A DNA stretch of 64,000 bases from Erythrobasidium yunnanense (lineage: Eukaryota > Basidiomycota > Cystobasidiomycetes > Erythrobasidiales > Erythrobasidiaceae), in the NCBI GenBank assembly GCA_001600175.1, contig BCJC01000001.1:1382065-1446064 (forward strand), read 5' to 3'. Numbering within the stretch: the stretch's first letter is position 1; each line of letters opens with the position of its first letter. The notes beneath the pieces were generated by a model. The model did not search any database and had not been told where the DNA came from. It was given only the letters and a program-made list of their open reading frames with translations. The position numbers and the translations under genes were made by a program. Shown here piece by piece: positions 21,173-31,870 of this stretch.

Positions 21173-23903
21173 ATGGACAACGTCGTAAGCAGATTGTCGC
21201 TGCGAAAGTGGGCGCCTTTGACGATGCTTCCTACGACCTGGAAAGATCCAACATTTGCGGCTGGCTTTGCGCACGAAAGACTGGCGCAAGGAAGTCAAGC
21301 ATGCTGCAAAGGCGGCAGCGCGAATGGCGCCCTTGCTGACAGCTATCATAGCACCACTGAGCACAGTGCGCTGATCCTTATACCGCTCAACCTGTCCAAT
21401 TGTCTTCCCGCTGACCCATGTCATGCATCATTTCGACAGCTATTAGACGTGAGTAGGCTGGCTCTCTGATATTTTGTGGACTTGCTGGAGTTCCCTAACT
21501 CCTTTCTATGCTGCTTTTCGGAACCTCATATTCAAAACTGTTTATAGATTCCCGGACTTTCGCAAAGATGGTATACTCTCAATGGGACACCTGTACCCGA
21601 TCCACCTGCAAACTTGGCACTCTCAGCTGTTGGGCTTGCTGCGAACCTCTTAGCAAATGCCCTCCTCATCTTCCGGTTCTCCTCACGAGAGAAGTGGTGG
21701 AAAACCGCTATGATGTCCTCCACCGTAGCATGGAATGTCAAGAGCATCATAGCTATCGTCAATCTCGGTTTATATGGTGCTGGCTCGCGCAATAGACCCG
21801 GATACGAATACTCAGATGGCTTCTGGTGTGCTGTGTTTTCGTGCTTGATCGCGGGTTTCATTTCTGTGTTCCTCCTCTTCTCGGCTGTGCTGCTGGATGA
21901 AGAGCATACACAAGATACAGATGACATACGTGTCCAGGCCCGGCATTTCCTGATGACGGAGTTGGCCTTCTTCCTCTTTTTGGCACTGGAGGCTCTGATT
22001 ATAAGCAAGCTGGAACAGTGGAGTTTCTTTACCGGAGTATATTTCGCGATGGTGACAGGTGCGCCTAACATAGTGATGTGATTCCCCGCCTTTCTGACCA
22101 TTAGGAGAACCTTGGCGACTCCTTCTTCTGTCTTGCTGTGAAATCGAAATCAACCTACCATGCAGCTACAACGGTTGGCTTCGGAAGCGATTATGCACCT
22201 ACGACGGTGGCGTCCAAGATTCTCGTTTTCCCTTGCGCAGTCATTACAATTGCAGGGCTCGCCGCACAGGTCTCCGCTCTGCTAGACTTCTTCTCCTCCC
22301 GCGCTCAAGCTCGGAAACGACGATGGCGGGCGCGCTATGAAGCAATGAAAACACAGGGCGACGAGCTGCCCACCGATGAGCTGGTGGTAGAGATGCAGTA
22401 CCTGGACAAGCTCATTAAGGAAGAGGACAGGCTGTCACGCATGTATGACCTCATCGGTTCCTCGCTTATCTTTACTGTATTCTGGATTGTTGGCGCCGTC
22501 ATCTTTGCGCATCTGGAGAGTTGGACCGTCGGCAATGGCTTATATTTCTGCTATGGTGAGTATTCGCGCTATCACTATGTAAAGACGCTTCGCTGATGTT
22601 AGGTCTCTTTGTATAGTCTTCTTCCTGTGAGTGAGCAATTCAAGAGGATTGGCTCGGTAAAGCTGAGAATGCGATACTGGCTTGCTACAGCACTATCGGC
22701 TACGGCGACTTCTGTAAGACCAAGTATCGCAGCGCTTTTGGATATCCGTCACCTGACGCCGTGCTTCTGCAGACCCGCATACCAGCTGTGGCCGAGTATT
22801 CTGGGTGGTTTATGCTTTAGGAGCAGTCCCTATCGTGGCGTCCTTCGTGGTCCAGACAATCAGCGGCATCATGTCGGCCATACAACAGAAGCGCCTTCAA
22901 CAAGCGAGAGTCAAACGAGGCATTGAACTGAAGCTTGAGAGGACGACGACTATTCCCGTCTCCAAATCGGAAAAACGCGACCCTGTAGCTCAAGAAGAAT
23001 TGGGAGAGGATGGTGAGGCAGAGGAGATCAGCCCCTTCGTCTCGCATAACGATCTAGTCGTTCGTTGGCACGAACATCACCGAGTGCCTCGAGGAAAGCA
23101 GTCTATCCCAGGCGACGATGGTGGCTCCCTCCAGCCGGGACAGTCAGATAGCTCGACAGACCAAGACGAGAGTCCAGAGGGCACTATAGCGCTCAATGAT
23201 CTCAAGGAGAAAAGCGAAAGCGAGCGCCTACGTATTGCAAGGTCTATCAACAATTCAGAAGATCAGGGTCCAACGGGCAAGGTGTCATTCGCAGACAACA
23301 CAGAAGGCCAGAGCTCGATGGATAAAGAAGTTTACATTCTGCCACACAGACGGAGCGCTGCGCTCCAGCAAATTGGCGGTGATTCAGAAGCGAGTGAGAC
23401 CATCGAGCAGATGATGACCATGCTCGACGAGCTCGTCATGCACTCCTGTAAGCGCTTGCTTACTCATTACGGCAACAAGTCTGACAGGGTTGGTTGTGTA
23501 ACAGTAAACATGGAGAGAGTCGCGCGGAGGTTGATGATAGCCAAGCTCCCGTCGGGCTCAAAGGGACGCCTCCTTCTTCAGGCCGATGCCAATTTGATGC
23601 AGAGAGCTGTAGACTTTTATCGCAGCGAAGATGCCGAAGCCGAGGTCACTTCAAGGAATCAGACTGACCCTGGGAGCGATGGAAGCGACCTTGAACAAAT
23701 ACAGTACGTCCCGATGTAATTTCTAATGCTACCGTGCTAATCTCTTCAAAAGCCTATATCGCGAGTCCTTCGCCAGGATACTCGTCGCTTCGACAAGACT
23801 GAAACGGCTGGAAGGTCGGGAACAGCTCAAGTTCGAGCGAAGAAGAGGTCTCCCATACAAGTGTGGCTACCCGGTCAAAGGAGACGATGAAGCTACGACT
23901 TAA
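21173..23903 (+). CDS. TOK1: TOK-type two-pore outward-rectifier K+ channel, copy 1
   Basis: Plasma-membrane potassium channel of the fungal TOK family (eight TM segments and two pore loops). A short exon MDNV splices to an exon that ends in LLTAIIAPLST. Several TM helices follow. The pore-1 filter is ATTVGFGSDYAP (about 22165), and further TM segments lead to pore 2, LTIGYGDFYP (about 22617-22790). The pore-2 filter lies on a 23-nt microexon (22691-22713) preceded by a 10-nt microexon (22617-22626). The long cytoplasmic C-terminus is acidic with a conserved end (LYRESFARILVASTRLKRL). Stop at 23901-23903. The tandem paralogue follows at 24169. Exon choice at the N-terminus is tentative; the channel identity is firm. 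Confidence 0.85.
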
Positions 23904-24168
23904 TATGTATCATACTATCTACAGTCAATACACGCTGTCCTATCGGTCATTTGTTGTTGTTTAGAAGTCGTGAGTGCACGTCATGACCGGACTTCGGCCT
24001 CTTGAACCAGTCTCAACTCGCAGCATAACCCGTTTCGACACCTTCACTCTCTCACTGCTCTCACCCTGGACATACTTAGCTTGACAGGAGCTGTCAGACA
24101 GCTGTTGACAGCTTCCCTCATGCTTGGATAGGGGCTTCTGAGAAGATTCTCCTACAAACGGCCGAGCA

Positions 24169-26867
24169 ATGCAGACGGTGCTGGAACATCACAGGCCTGC
24201 ATACATCAGATACTGACTGGCTTCACAGACTAAAGTCCTTGTCCGGCACGCTCAGTATCGCTGGAAACAACGAAGCAGTGCGGTGCAGAATGGCAGAAGC
24301 TTGGTCAAAAAGCTCGCCAACGGAGCACCTCTGTTTGCTGCTATAGTAGCACCACTGGCTACTCTATATTCTGTATGAAACCTCTTAATAAGCGCCATGG
24401 AGGGCATCCTAACCTCTATCTTCATTCGCATTCAACAAGATTCCTGCCCTCACTATGGACTGGTATAGCCTCGATAAGATCTCTGTTCCCGATCCGGCTG
24501 CAAGCTCTGTTCTATCAGCTATCGCTCTGGCGTTTGAGCTCTCTGGCAATATTCTTCTGTTTTTCCGCTTTAGCAAGAATCACAAGCTTCGAAAGAGAGC
24601 TGCACCTACCTCGACAATCTGCTACTGCCTTACGACTGTCGTTGGGGTGGTCAATATGTCCATCTTTGGGGCGTATCGACGCGATACATCAGCATATGAG
24701 TATAGGGATGGCTTTTTCTGCTCAGTATTCAATACAATGCTGTCCGGCATGATTGCGATCAGTCTGATCTATCAATTGGCCTATTCAGCCATCGTTCCCA
24801 CGGAAGAGGATGATCATACTGGCGCCAATTCCATCGAGACTCGTCTGCAAGCCAGACACTTTCTAATCACTGAAGGTGTATTCTTCATCACTCTTGCCTT
24901 GGAAGCGCTGATCTTATCCCGATGCGAGGGTGCGTGGCATTATTGCGTCTCTCTCGCGCGCTTTAAGACACGCTAACACTGCCTCCGAAGAGACTTGGTC
25001 CTTTTTCGATGCAGTGTACTTTGGACTGGTCGTTGGTGAGCAGAAAGCAGCGGACACCCGTACTGTCACTCACTGCTGCCTTTTTTCAATCCAGCTACAA
25101 CCTGCGGCTTCGGGGCAGACTTTGCACCGCGCAAAGCGTCCTCCAGGTACCTCATATCGTATATCGCGACAGAGATGAGAACGATCTGCTGACTTTATAG
25201 CTACCAGAGTCCTACTGTTCCCTTTCGCGATTATCACAATATCCGGATTGGCGGTCATGATATCGACAATTGTCAAATACACTACCTCAAGTACCGAGAC
25301 ACGGAAATCTCGATGGAAGGCAATTTACCTCGAACTCGAGAGGAAGTTTTCAGAGGACGGCAGGCCAGCAGACGAATTGCTTGCAGAGGTCAAATTTCTT
25401 GAGAAGGCAAACCGGCAAGAGAAGTCATTATCGAGGCTATATGACCTGCTGCTATCTATGTTTGTCTTCGCTATCTTTTGGTAAGGTGAATAAGTGGTTT
25501 CAGAGTTCCGTCTCGCTGAACTGAACGAATGTCAGGGGCATTGGCGCGTTGTGCTTCACAGCCGTTGAGCCGTGGACATATGGAGAATCACTATACTTCT
25601 GCTACATCTTCTTTCTTGTGAGTCACAACATCCAGACGGTGTCGGTTCCCGGAGTGAAGGTGCAGAGGATCATTTAGCTGAGCTTTCACAATGCGACAGA
25701 CTATCGGACTAGGTGACTTCTGTACGCCAAGCCAATCGTGTCTGTGATATACATACGCCCTTCTGATATAAGTCTCGTTCGTCAGATCCCAGCACTCCGG
25801 CCGGACGCACTCTGTTCGTCTTCTACGCATTTGTAGCGATTCCAACAGTAGCATCCTTCTTCCTACAAGCCTTCTCGCAAGCCATCGAAGCTATGACAGA
25901 TAAGCGAATGGAGAAGGAAAAGGCAAGAAAAGGTCTTAAGCCGAAAGTCGAGAAGGACACGACGATTGGCACGCATCACGAGAAGAGCGACCGCGAGCAG
26001 GCTGACGAGAATGCACAAGACCAACAAGATGAGTTTCGACCTTTCGTATCGCACGCGGAGCTAGTTGAGCGCTACCACAAGCAGTTCAGCCAAAAGACGA
26101 TAGAGCTATCCTCGGGGAAGCTCAAGGATGCCATCAAGGACGAAGATCGGGATGGAAAGCAAGAGGAGCGCGTCTGCAGCGGTGGAGACGAGTCCACCGA
26201 AGACGACGCTCAGGCATCCGAAGAAGATGCAACCAGTGAGGACAAGACGGTCGCCGCACGAGAGGAGACGGATCCTATCGAAAAGAATACAGACGAGATT
26301 CTTGCGAAGGGTGCAAAAGCCGCCATCAAAGGCGACGAAGGCAATCCGGACTTGACTTCGGACGATCATCCCGATTTTGCGAAGGCTATGCTAGATGAGC
26401 TCTTGCTGCATTCTCGTGAGCTCATCATCGCGATTAGCTTGGTCTTAGCTGATAATATTCTTCTGACCAGTACATCTAGAGACCATCGCTCGCAAGATGA
26501 TCATATCTAAACTGCCACCTGACTCCCAAGTGCGACTGGTCTTGCAGGCGGATAAGCACCTTATGCAACGGGCTATCCATTCGCATGAAGAAGGACAAGA
26601 TGATGGTGCAGACAGTCAAATAGACTGCCGACTATCGGGGAAGAAGGAGAGTGACCTCGAGCAGATGCAGTAGGTCTTAGGGGCTAGCATCGAGAAGCCG
26701 GTCTTGCTGATGTTTTTACCGCATCCAGCATGTATAGAGAAAGTTTCGCGAGGATGTTGGTTTCGGCTACAAAACTGAAGAAACTCATGGGTAAAGAACA
26801 GCTGATCTTCGAGAGACGAAGGGGGCCGATCTACCAGAACGGACAACCTGTGCCGCCTGGTGAGTGA
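24169..26867 (+). CDS. TOK-type two-pore K+ channel, copy 2, with unusual filters
   Basis: It is collinear with copy 1: an N-terminal cytoplasmic exon ending APLATLYS, TM helices with a conserved YEYRDGFFCSVFN loop, two pore loops, an acidic C-terminus and a HMYRESFARMLVSATKLKKL end. Filter 1 reads TTCGFG, where copy 1 has TTVGFG. Filter 2 reads TIGLGDF, where copy 1 has TIGYGDF. TIGLG is known in the second pore of animal TWIK-type channels, but the Cys in filter 1 is unusual. Filter 2 sits on a 22-nt microexon (25700-25721). The start (ATG 24169, joined by a GTGCTG donor) is tentative. The 3' end may read GAG TGA at 26867, or be spliced at CCTG|GTGAGT to an exon ending at 26962, only 8 bases before TAF1 copy B. 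Confidence 0.8.
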
Positions 26868-26970
26868 ACATGTAGCCATATCTCCCATTGTAGCATAGTC
26901 ATACACGAGTGCACAGGTCGTGGTTTCGTGATACTTTCATCGCTTCTTCAGCTCCCAACTTGATGCCGGA

Positions 26971-29900
26971 ATGGATGAGGATGGCGTCCTTTCCAGTCTC
27001 ACAGGCTTCGCGCTCGATGAGTTTCTGGGAGAATTCACTGGCGAACGAGGCATCAAGACATCTGGCCTGAGTTCGCTAGGTTTTGGAGGGAAAGCAAGCG
27101 GAGTCGACGCCAGCCAGATCTACAATGAGCGGTTCGCAGACGACGACGAAGGAGGGCCGGATCCATCAAGCTTCACTGGAGCACTTCCTCGAGGTGGTAG
27201 AGGGTTCGCAGATGCTGGCGAAGACTGGGAGGACGAAATCGACAAAGAGCTGGACGATGAGGACTATCGCAAGACAGCACGGCCAGCTGCTACCGCGTCG
27301 GGGTTCAATACAAGAACTACACTGAGAGGCGAAGACGATGACTTTGACGAAGACGATGATGATGCTGGTCCTGCCGGCAGCTCGGTGCCACAGCAGGGCA
27401 TGCACTTCGATACAGGNCTNGCTNTGCCNTTCAGTATACCAGATGCAGACGAGATCCTGCAGATCAAGCAGGAGGAGGTNGANCTGGATGANGGCGAATA
27501 CGCCCAGCAGCAAGCTCTTTTCGCGCAGAGCTACGCTCGAATGCAGCAACAGCAGGANACTCAAGCTCTCAACTTTCCCATGATGCTTCCACCTCCGCTC
27601 ATGGATGTGACTACAATCTACCCTTCCTTCAGCCCAGACAAGGTACTCAATTTCACCGAACTCTTCACTACCCGGCCAAGGAAACGTCAAAGAATGATGG
27701 ACCCGCTGAACGAACTATATCCGTTACCTCAAGCTTCAAGCTATTCGGTTGCTCCTTCCTCAAGGGACTTCAGATCGCACGAGGCGTATGACAGGTCTTC
27801 GGCTGTAGCTCAATACCTGCTGGAAGCTCTGCGCGAGCAAGCGGAAGGTGGGTCGGAAGATGAGGGAGAGGATGTAGATCTCGCCTTTCGAAAGCTGGTG
27901 GAGGTGCGACGTGTTTCTCTCTGTATTGGGGCAGCTGCTGATGCCTTTCTCACAGACGGCCAACGGGACAGGATGGAAGATACCGACCAACACAGCGGAC
28001 GAGAGAGATACGATTGCTTTCGAAGACTGGGAAGACGGGATCGTTTGGGATGCTCAGGCGTACAAAGTGCCTAATGGTCACGCCTTTGCTGATGAGAATT
28101 ACGATCCGCATACGAAGAAGTCCGTTCGCTTTGAGTTTCAAAATCCAGATATCGAGTCTGGAGAATGGACAAAAGGCATCATATGGAGCGAAAAGACGCC
28201 TTTCAAGGACTTCACAAAGCTACAGCTCACGCTGAACGATCCCTCTGGACCGGCATCTGTTGAAGACCGGCGGCCACCGCCTGAGGCAGCTCGCATAGTC
28301 ATCAAGCGGACGACAGCAGATCCCCTCAATCTTTCCAACGACAAGCTGTACGAAGTCAGAAGAGAGCAGAAGAAGACTGTCAGACAGACTTTCGGGCATC
28401 TCGAAGTCCAACATGCATATCCAGCGATGAAGCTGCAATTCCCTTGGGTGAGACGACTGCAATTCGCGGACTACCGGTTTCGCTGACCGTCTCTCTGAAC
28501 AGTACAAAACGCGACTGGCGAAGGCCGAATTACGATCTTTCCATCGCATGCCTATTCAGTTCCCTACCAATATTCCTCTCGCATTTTCAAAAGTCCGCTC
28601 AGCCAAAAAGAAGAAGGACAAGACCGGACGCAAGCTCAAGAAAGACTCCGTCGGAGCCGAAGCTTTCCGCACTTTTGGCGACCTCAGCTTACGCGATACT
28701 GGTGGCTTCGTTCTACTGGAATACAGCGAAGAACACCCACCTATTCTCCCCAATCCTGGTATGGGAAGTATCATCGTAAACTACTATAGGAAGACGGATG
28801 TAGCAGACTCGTATGTGCCAAAGACGGAGATAGGTGAACCTTTCCTCCTGGACCCATCAGACGAGTCTCCTTTCCTAAGATTCGGGCAAGTCGAGCCGGG
28901 GCAGATGATACCGGCTCTCTACAACAACCTCGTTCGAGCGCCTCTCTTCCGCCACGATGCATACACGACCGACTTCCTTGTGATCAAGTGCGTTCAGGAT
29001 TCCCCATGAGCAGGACACAGCTGACTTGTTACGGTACAGAACAACTGCAAACGGAGAGACCAAGTTCTATGTCCGGGACATCAAGCATATCTTCGTTGTT
29101 GGCCAAACGTATCCTCTTACGGATGTACCTGGTCCACAGTCTCGAAAGCTTACTGCAACCGCAAAGCATCGTCTACAAAGCATCACCTACAAGCTAGTCA
29201 GCAAGAATCCCAGGCGGAGGGTCAAGATTGGGAAACTTCTGAAGTATTTCCCAGACCAGACTGAGATGCAAATGCGTCAGCGTTTGAAGGAGTTCATGGA
29301 GTACAACAGAGCAGGAGAAGATCAGGGGTTCTGGAAGATCAAGGCAGGCAAAATGCCGGAAGAAGATGAGCTCTTCAAGCTTATCACGCCGGAACAGATT
29401 GTGCTCGCGGAAAGTACGCAAGTCGGGCAACGGAACTTGCTCGATGCTGGTTTCAGCGCGACAGTGGACGAAGACAAAGGCAAAGACAACGAGGAGAGTA
29501 CGCTAGATGTCAGGCAACAGCTCGCACCCTGGTTCACAACAAAGAACTTCCTCAATGCGACGCAAAACAAGGCAATGCTCAAGCTGCATGGCGAAGGTGA
29601 TCCATCATGTCGAGGAGAAGGCTTCAGTTTCCTCAGAGTGTCTATGAAGGATATCTTCCTGCGGGCTGGCGAAAGGAAAGAAGACCGCCAGGCTGAAATC
29701 GATGCTCGACCGAAGTCTGCGCATCGATACAACGTAGCAGAACAACAGCAAATCTACCGAGAGGAGATTACAAGAATCTGGAGATCGCAGTACGATTCGC
29801 TCAGTAGTCCGTATGAGCCTATGGTTACGGAAGAAGATGAGATACGCTGGAGACAGGAGGAGAACAAGATGGAGCTTACGTCAAATACGCCTGCTGCCAC

Positions 29901-30639
29901 ACCATTCACGCCAGGAGAAGGCATGTCACCAGGCTTCAGCAGGAGTGCTTCTCCAGGTGCAGATGGCTTACCGAAAGGGCCTCCCAAGATTCTGCGCATC
30001 AGAAGACAGGTATGATATGTTTTCACCTGCTTACAAACCCTGCTGACTTGGGAATGTTATTGAAGTACAACGGAATATGGCGCTCCGAGATTGTTCGAGA
30101 TCAGGGTGTCATCAAGGGTTATCTTCGACAGAAGCTGCTTCACGATGATGGTGAAGATCAAGAACCGGAGTCACTTCAGCTTACTGGAGATCCGGAGAAG
30201 GATAAGATTGTCCGCAAGAAGTGCGTACTGAGCACACATCCACCGACCATGAGACTGATGCTTTCGGTGATTTAGGCTCGCTGAGCAATTGGAAAAGCTG
30301 CGAAAGAACCAGGAGCGTCGTCTGCAACGCAAGAATGCAAAGATGGGTGTCACTGGCGATGTCTTCCTACCCGGAGGAAAAAAGATCAAGCCGGAAACTA
30401 CGGTATGTTCGATTGGGTGCCGAAGTATCGCATAGTGACTGAACGTCATCCCTCGTCAGCGAAAATGCGGAAACTGTGGTCAGATAGGACACATGAAGAC
30501 AAATCGCAAATGCCCCAAGTGGGCCGAATTCAACGCTCAGGCGAACCAAGAGCCTGGTGCAAACGTTCCTGCTGGCCCTGCAAATCCATTTGCAGTGGGA
30601 TTGCCTGGTCTCAGCGGCATCCAAGCTGGAAGTCCTTAG
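26971..30639 (+). CDS. TAF1: TFIID subunit TAF1, copy B
   Basis: About 1,110 residues over seven exons, close to the length of yeast Taf1. The N-terminus begins MDEDGVLSSLTGFALDEF, consistent with a TAF1 N-terminal segment and missing in copy A. Next come the acidic region, the central DUF3591 block (about 27950-30010, including RTFGDLSLRDTGGFVLLEYS and WRSEIVRDQGVIKGYLRQ) and a C-terminal zinc knuckle (about 30458-30510), ending at TAG 30637-30639. No bromodomain. It scaffolds TFIID at promoters. Eight Ns at 27417-27558 occupy the same codons as in copy A; seven are at third positions and the eighth at the first base of a Leu-type codon. This is the better candidate for the ancestral, complete gene. 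Confidence 0.9.
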
Positions 30640-30700
30640 AGTCTCCCATACTCCAGTCCCGCAAGATGTTGTTGTCCAAACCAAGAACCCTCTGTACTTT
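27085..30700 (+). repeat. Inverted repeat arm B (TAF1 segmental duplication)
   Basis: Partner of arm A (13040-16645) in opposite orientation. The spacer between arms is about 10.4 kb. Low-level similarity continues for a few tens of bases past the stop (shared CCCATAC and GTTGTTGTC-like stretches). Confidence 0.85.
27223..27881 (+). repeat. 659-bp tract identical between TAF1 copies (arm B)
   Basis: Counterpart of 15849-16507. The first mismatches flank it at 27222 and 27882. The Ns at 27417, 27420, 27424, 27429, 27480, 27483, 27492 and 27558 reproduce the spacing seen in arm A. Confidence 0.7.
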
Positions 30701-31870
30701 GTGCTATGCATGTGCATTTTCTGCTGACTATGTGCTTACAACTCAAAGAGCACCTTCCTATCTCCCCAGTCAGACTGCTCTCTGTGCACTTCAAGCGGAC
30801 TATATGTATCATTGCACCAAGCTCTCTGGACACGACGCGGGGATAACACAGCCGAGTCTCGATGACGTGCGCTGGGATTGGCCAATACACCTGGACTTGA
30901 CTTTCGATGAAGAGTGTTTCTATTCTATCCCTTATGTCGCGCGACGACTCTCCCTTCTACTAGCGCATCGCTGGCACTATGCGTATTGGTAAACAGGTAA
31001 GTTCTCCTTGTTTGAGCGTCAGCCGCCGAAGGCCAGTACTAATGCTTGTTGTTATCCTGTTCAGGCAAAGCTGAACCTGCTGCTCGTCTAATGTGGACGC
31101 AGCTGGTCAACAAGTACCCGCCCTGGCTTGCTCAGACGCGTCTGCAGTGCATGTCCATGAGCCTGCAGCAATGAGACGTAAGCAGAGTAGATAAACTTGC
31201 ATGCTCTCGCCAATCGCCAAAGCGAAGGAGGCAGATGATCATCTGAATATCAGCCTCGCCCGGCCGTGTATGTAAGATTATGGGGACAGCCAGGATCCAC
31301 GGTGGGCTCCCAGCGTAGCGTAATGTCCGTTTGCGGCCTGAGGCTGTTCAGGGAAGACGGTCGGGGCCACGTACATACAAGCCGGTCTTGACATGAGACT
31401 GGGTTGATACTTCGACGTCGTTCCTTACTACTGTACGCGCATTGAGGAGGCGCTTGTCAGCTTACGGTAAGTCCCGTCTGGATTTGTTCGTTGGGCTTTA
31501 TCAATAACTCGATAATGTGCTGTCACTGCTGAGTTGCGGATTGGAGAGTCTAGCCCCTCACTCCCCATGCCAGCTCGGGATGGCTCGGAGAGGTAAGAGG
31601 AGCGACGGAGCTTCCTTCGGGTAACCTCGCAAGTCGATGAAAAGACGCAAAGTCTCCTCGTCTTCACTCTCACTTCCCCGCAAAAGAACATCGGGTCTGT
31701 GCTAAATTTAGTTATACTAGCATATTACTGTAGGTTTTTTTTTGACGCAGGACACAGAAGTTCTTGATGTCTCATCTCTCTCTTCTTGCTGCCCCTTCTT
31801 CCACCACTGTCATCTCCTCCCCTCTGCCTTTCCTTGCTTTGAAAAGGCGATCCACCCATTCACTTACAGT
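30640..31870. other. Gene-free spacer of about 1.2 kb before the JEN-type permease
   Basis: It holds the 3' flank of TAF1 copy B and the promoter of the permease. A T-run lies at about 31734-31743. Small open frames on both strands lack recognisable features. I see no gene, tRNA or repeat. Confidence 0.4.

Noticed and set aside
20954-21424. Minus-strand 156-codon OR within the 5' part of K+ channel 1
   Set aside because: It overlaps exons that align with the paralogous channel on the plus strand and has no recognisable features.
30640-31740. Possible tRNA or small RNA gene in the long spacer
   Set aside because: I looked for A/B-box-like sequence and cloverleaf-compatible stems and saw none that I could support by eye.
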